Source: Streptomyces cellulosae (GTDB lineage Bacteria > Actinomycetota > Actinomycetes > Streptomycetales > Streptomycetaceae). Taken from it: DNA of 64,000 nucleotides. Of the stretch, positions 62,114 through 64,000 are shown in pieces. A program made the position numbers and the translations under genes. Position 1 is the first letter of the stretch, and the number at the start of each line of letters is the position of its first letter. A model generated the notes under the pieces. That model was not told where the DNA came from. It did not search any database and saw only the letters and a program-made list of their open reading frames with translations. The stretch covers positions 124,334 to 188,333 of the forward strand of contig BNBH01000005.1 of assembly GCA_014655195.1 (NCBI GenBank), in the 5' to 3' direction.

Positions 62114-63568
62114 TCACACCATGCGCGGCAGCGAGGCGTGGCGGTCCAGGAACTCCGAGACGCCGGACGTACGGCGGTGCGGCAGCAGCACGCGCGAGGT
62201 GCCGGACAGCATCGAGCGGACGCGGGACGACTGGACCTCGCCCAGCAGGTCCAGGGCGCGCATCCCGGCCTGCGCGGCCTCCTCGGGATGTCCGCCGCGG
62301 GCCAGGTCGTCGGCCAGCTCCGCGGTGTACAGGGCGATGTTGCGGGTGAAGTGCGGATCCTGGAGCTCCGCCGCCCGCCGGGCGTGCCGCGCCGCGCGTG
62401 TCCAGTCGCCGAGCGTGGACCAGCACTGCGCCTCCAGGCCCTCCAGCTCGGCCTCCCCGTAGAACGTCATCCACTCGGGGTCGGCCTCCGCGGGACCGCG
62501 ACCGAAGTACGCGTGGGCCCGGGCCAGCGCCTGCTCGCACCCCGTGCGGTCGGCGAGCCCGGCCCAGCCGCCGGCCTCGCGCAGCGCCAGCAGCGACATC
62601 AGCCGGGACGATCCGAGCGGCCGCGCCGCCCGCTGCGCCGCCTGCGCCGCCCGCACCGCCTCCCGGGGGCGGCCCGCGTCCCGGGCCAGGAACGCCGTGT
62701 TGCAGAACGCGTGCGCCTCCAGCGCCGCGTCGCCCGTCACCCGGGCGGTCGCGAGCGCCTCCGCGTAGTGCGAGCGGGCGTCGTCGAAGCGGCCCGAGTC
62801 GTGCGCCAGCCAGCCCACCGAGATGGCCAGCTCCCCGGCGCCCGCGTACAGCCGGTCCGCGGTGCGCTGCCGGGTCGTCCCGGCCTCCAGCAGTTCGTAC
62901 GCGGCCCGCAGCGGGGCGGCCGCACGGCGGTACAGCCCGTCCGCCCCGTGGCGGTCGTCGAGCACCCGGATCCGGCGTACGGCCTCCTCCAGGGCGCACG
63001 CGTCCGACGTCCCCGCACGGCGCACCGGGCGCTGTGCCGCCGAAGCCTCCGGGGTGAGCCCGTACGGGCCCAGGGCGGCGGCCACCGTGGCCCCGCCGCC
63101 GGTCATGAATGCGCGACGCAGCACGTCGCTCTCCTCGTGGTCGTGCGGGTCGTACTCGTCGTACGGGTCGTACCTGTCGTGCGTCTCATACGGCTCGCAC
63201 GCCCCGCTGGTCTCACTCGTGGCGTTCGCCGGGTTCTCGGGACGGGCCGTGGGCTGGTCCCCGGCGGCCCGGGTCCGGCGCCCGCGGACCGACGAGCGGG
63301 GCGCGAAGCCCAGGTCGGTCAGCGTGCGGCCGGGGAACATGTGCAGGAAGACCCGTTCGTAGGCGTAGTTGGGGCAGCGGATCTCGCCTGCCTCCACCCG
63401 GTGCACGTACCGCGCGTCACAGCTGACCCGCTCGCCGATCTCGCGGGCGGCCCGCCGTACCGCCGCGGCGAACTCGGCCGGCGAGCGCGAACCGCGCAGT
63501 TGCCGGAAGACGAGATTCGGCCGCGGTGGCCGAGCTGGCTGGGACGAGGGCACCGTTGACGACGCCAT
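62114..63568 (-). CDS. XRE-type regulator with TPR domain
   Basis: 484 residues from ATG 63568 (AGAGGAC upstream). The N-terminal HTH has RSPAEFAAAVRRAAREIGER VSCDARYVHRVEAGEIRCPN, a common Streptomyces XRE relative. A tail of Asp/Tyr repeats (HDRYDPYDEYDPHDHEE) follows, then a hydrophobic stretch (RRAFMTGGGATVAAALGPYG) and tetratricopeptide repeats (RTADRLYAGAGELAISVGWL, HYAEALATARVTGDAALEAH, EVQSSRVRSMLSGTSRVL). Such proteins pair with a small gene on the other strand, as here (63851). The repeat units are the same 9-bp type as at 9558-9602. Confidence 0.8.
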   Translation of the reverse strand: MASSTVPSSQPARPPRPNLVFRQLRGSRSPAEFAAAVRRAAREIGERVSCDARYVHRVEAGEIRCPNYAYERVFLHMFPGRTLTDLGFAPRSSVRGRRTRAAGDQPTARPENPANATSETSGACEPYETHDRYDPYDEYDPHDHEESDVLRRAFMTGGGATVAAALGPYGLTPEASAAQRPVRRAGTSDACALEEAVRRIRVLDDRHGADGLYRRAAAPLRAAYELLEAGTTRQRTADRLYAGAGELAISVGWLAHDSGRFDDARSHYAEALATARVTGDAALEAHAFCNTAFLARDAGRPREAVRAAQAAQRAARPLGSSRLMSLLALREAGGWAGLADRTGCEQALARAHAYFGRGPAEADPEWMTFYGEAELEGLEAQCWSTLGDWTRAARHARRAAELQDPHFTRNIALYTAELADDLARGGHPEEAAQAGMRALDLLGEVQSSRVRSMLSGTSRVLLPHRRTSGVSEFLDRHASLPRMV

Positions 63569-63850
63569 GGCCGGGTCCTCTCTGCGAACCGTCGAACCAT
63601 GCCGGGAACGGGGCGGCTTGTCCGAGTGCCACCCTGTTTCCGGCGGGCATGAACGTACCTGCTGTGACGAGCTGGGTACGCTGAGTTTGGCTACATGCCG
63701 GATATGTCGTCCGCGATCTGCCATGAAGTGCCATCCTTTGCGGCGGACTTCCGGCGTAGCCCTTGACGGCGCGGCTCGTTGGACTCTGTGGAACGGGAGC
63801 CCCCCGACTCCCGACCCCTCGTCAGCGTGATCCGTGTGGTGGAGGCCGGG

Positions 63851-64000
63851 ATGATGACCAGCCGGAACAACGACCCCCTTGAACCCGTCGGCCCGGACTG
63901 GGACGTGGTCACCGTCCCGGCCCGGCAGGGACTCGAGGCGGTGGACATCCTGCGGCGCGGAGCCGGGGACGCGGTGGGTCCGGTGCTGCACGACGGCGGC
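63851..64000 (+). CDS. Prim-Pol N-terminal-like protein, N-terminus only (cut by window edge)
   Basis: Starts at ATG 63851, 5 nt after GGAGG; 50 residues are visible before the right edge. WDVVTVPARQGLEAVDILRR with GPVLHDGG matches small Streptomyces proteins that share the primase/polymerase-like N-terminal pattern; compare FDVVSVPAIFGRRML in the gene at 31037. Divergent to the XRE/TPR regulator at 283 bp. Function unknown. Confidence 0.55.
   Translation, partial: MMTSRNNDPLEPVGPDWDVVTVPARQGLEAVDILRRGAGDAVGPVLHDGG

Overview
The window is typical Streptomyces chromosome: very high GC, GTG and TTG starts, 4-nt stop/start overlaps inside operons, an IS112-like insertion sequence, and gene neighbourhoods I recognise from S. 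coelicolor and S. lividans (cslZ-glxA-cslA, the LPMO gene lpmP, the diguanylate cyclase gene cdgA). No species can be assigned from the sequence alone.

Layout. 0-11 kb: edge of an MFS transporter with a decayed HxlR regulator, a second YidC-type insertase, a fumarylacetoacetate hydrolase, a large secreted protein with two erythromycin-esterase domains, a sugar-type oxidoreductase diverging from a ROK regulator over a clear operator, a HAD phosphatase, and a sortase operon whose ribosome binding site lies in a perfect hairpin. 11-21 kb: the cellulose-like glycan locus (GH6 cslZ, copper radical oxidase glxA, synthase cslA, NlpC/P60-like protein, SPFH protein, LPMO) with two tRNA-Lys(CTT) genes and a DasR-type (dre) palindrome before the LPMO gene. 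21-30 kb: an Ehu-type ABC transporter and IclR regulator beside DUF3830, amidase, D-2-hydroxyacid dehydrogenase and two cysteine-dependent racemase/maleate-isomerase paralogues, which looks like a catabolic cluster of unknown substrate. 30-36.6 kb: a third tRNA-Lys(CTT), which a protein gene runs into, a secreted M6 metalloprotease, cdgA and an LLM flavin oxidoreductase.

37-54.7 kb is the accessory, lower-GC part. A secreted LamG/DNRLRE protein gene and a following RHS polymorphic-toxin gene are both broken by frameshifts, mostly in or near short homopolymers. The RHS gene ends in a Hint domain, a Cys/His-rich nuclease-like tip and an overlapping immunity gene. Downstream are remnants of an integrative element (rep, xis, int), a PIN-domain toxin-antitoxin pair, an orphan second toxin tip with its own immunity gene and a 44-bp homology seed matching the Hint end, then a second truncated integrase and nested IS remains. 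The first integrase contains an in-place inversion of about 107 bp that flips its catalytic tyrosine block. The arrangement fits a toxin-tip replacement locus colonised by, and decaying with, mobile elements.

54.7-64 kb returns to core-like genes: a translationally coupled operon of a Cas4/RecB-like nuclease, an unknown protein and an SF1 helicase; a PAP2 phosphatase; a histidine phosphatase followed by a six-copy 15-bp minisatellite; a TetR regulator diverging from a membrane protein over a pair of perfect 20-bp inverted arms; an XRE/TPR regulator; and a divergent partial gene at the right edge.
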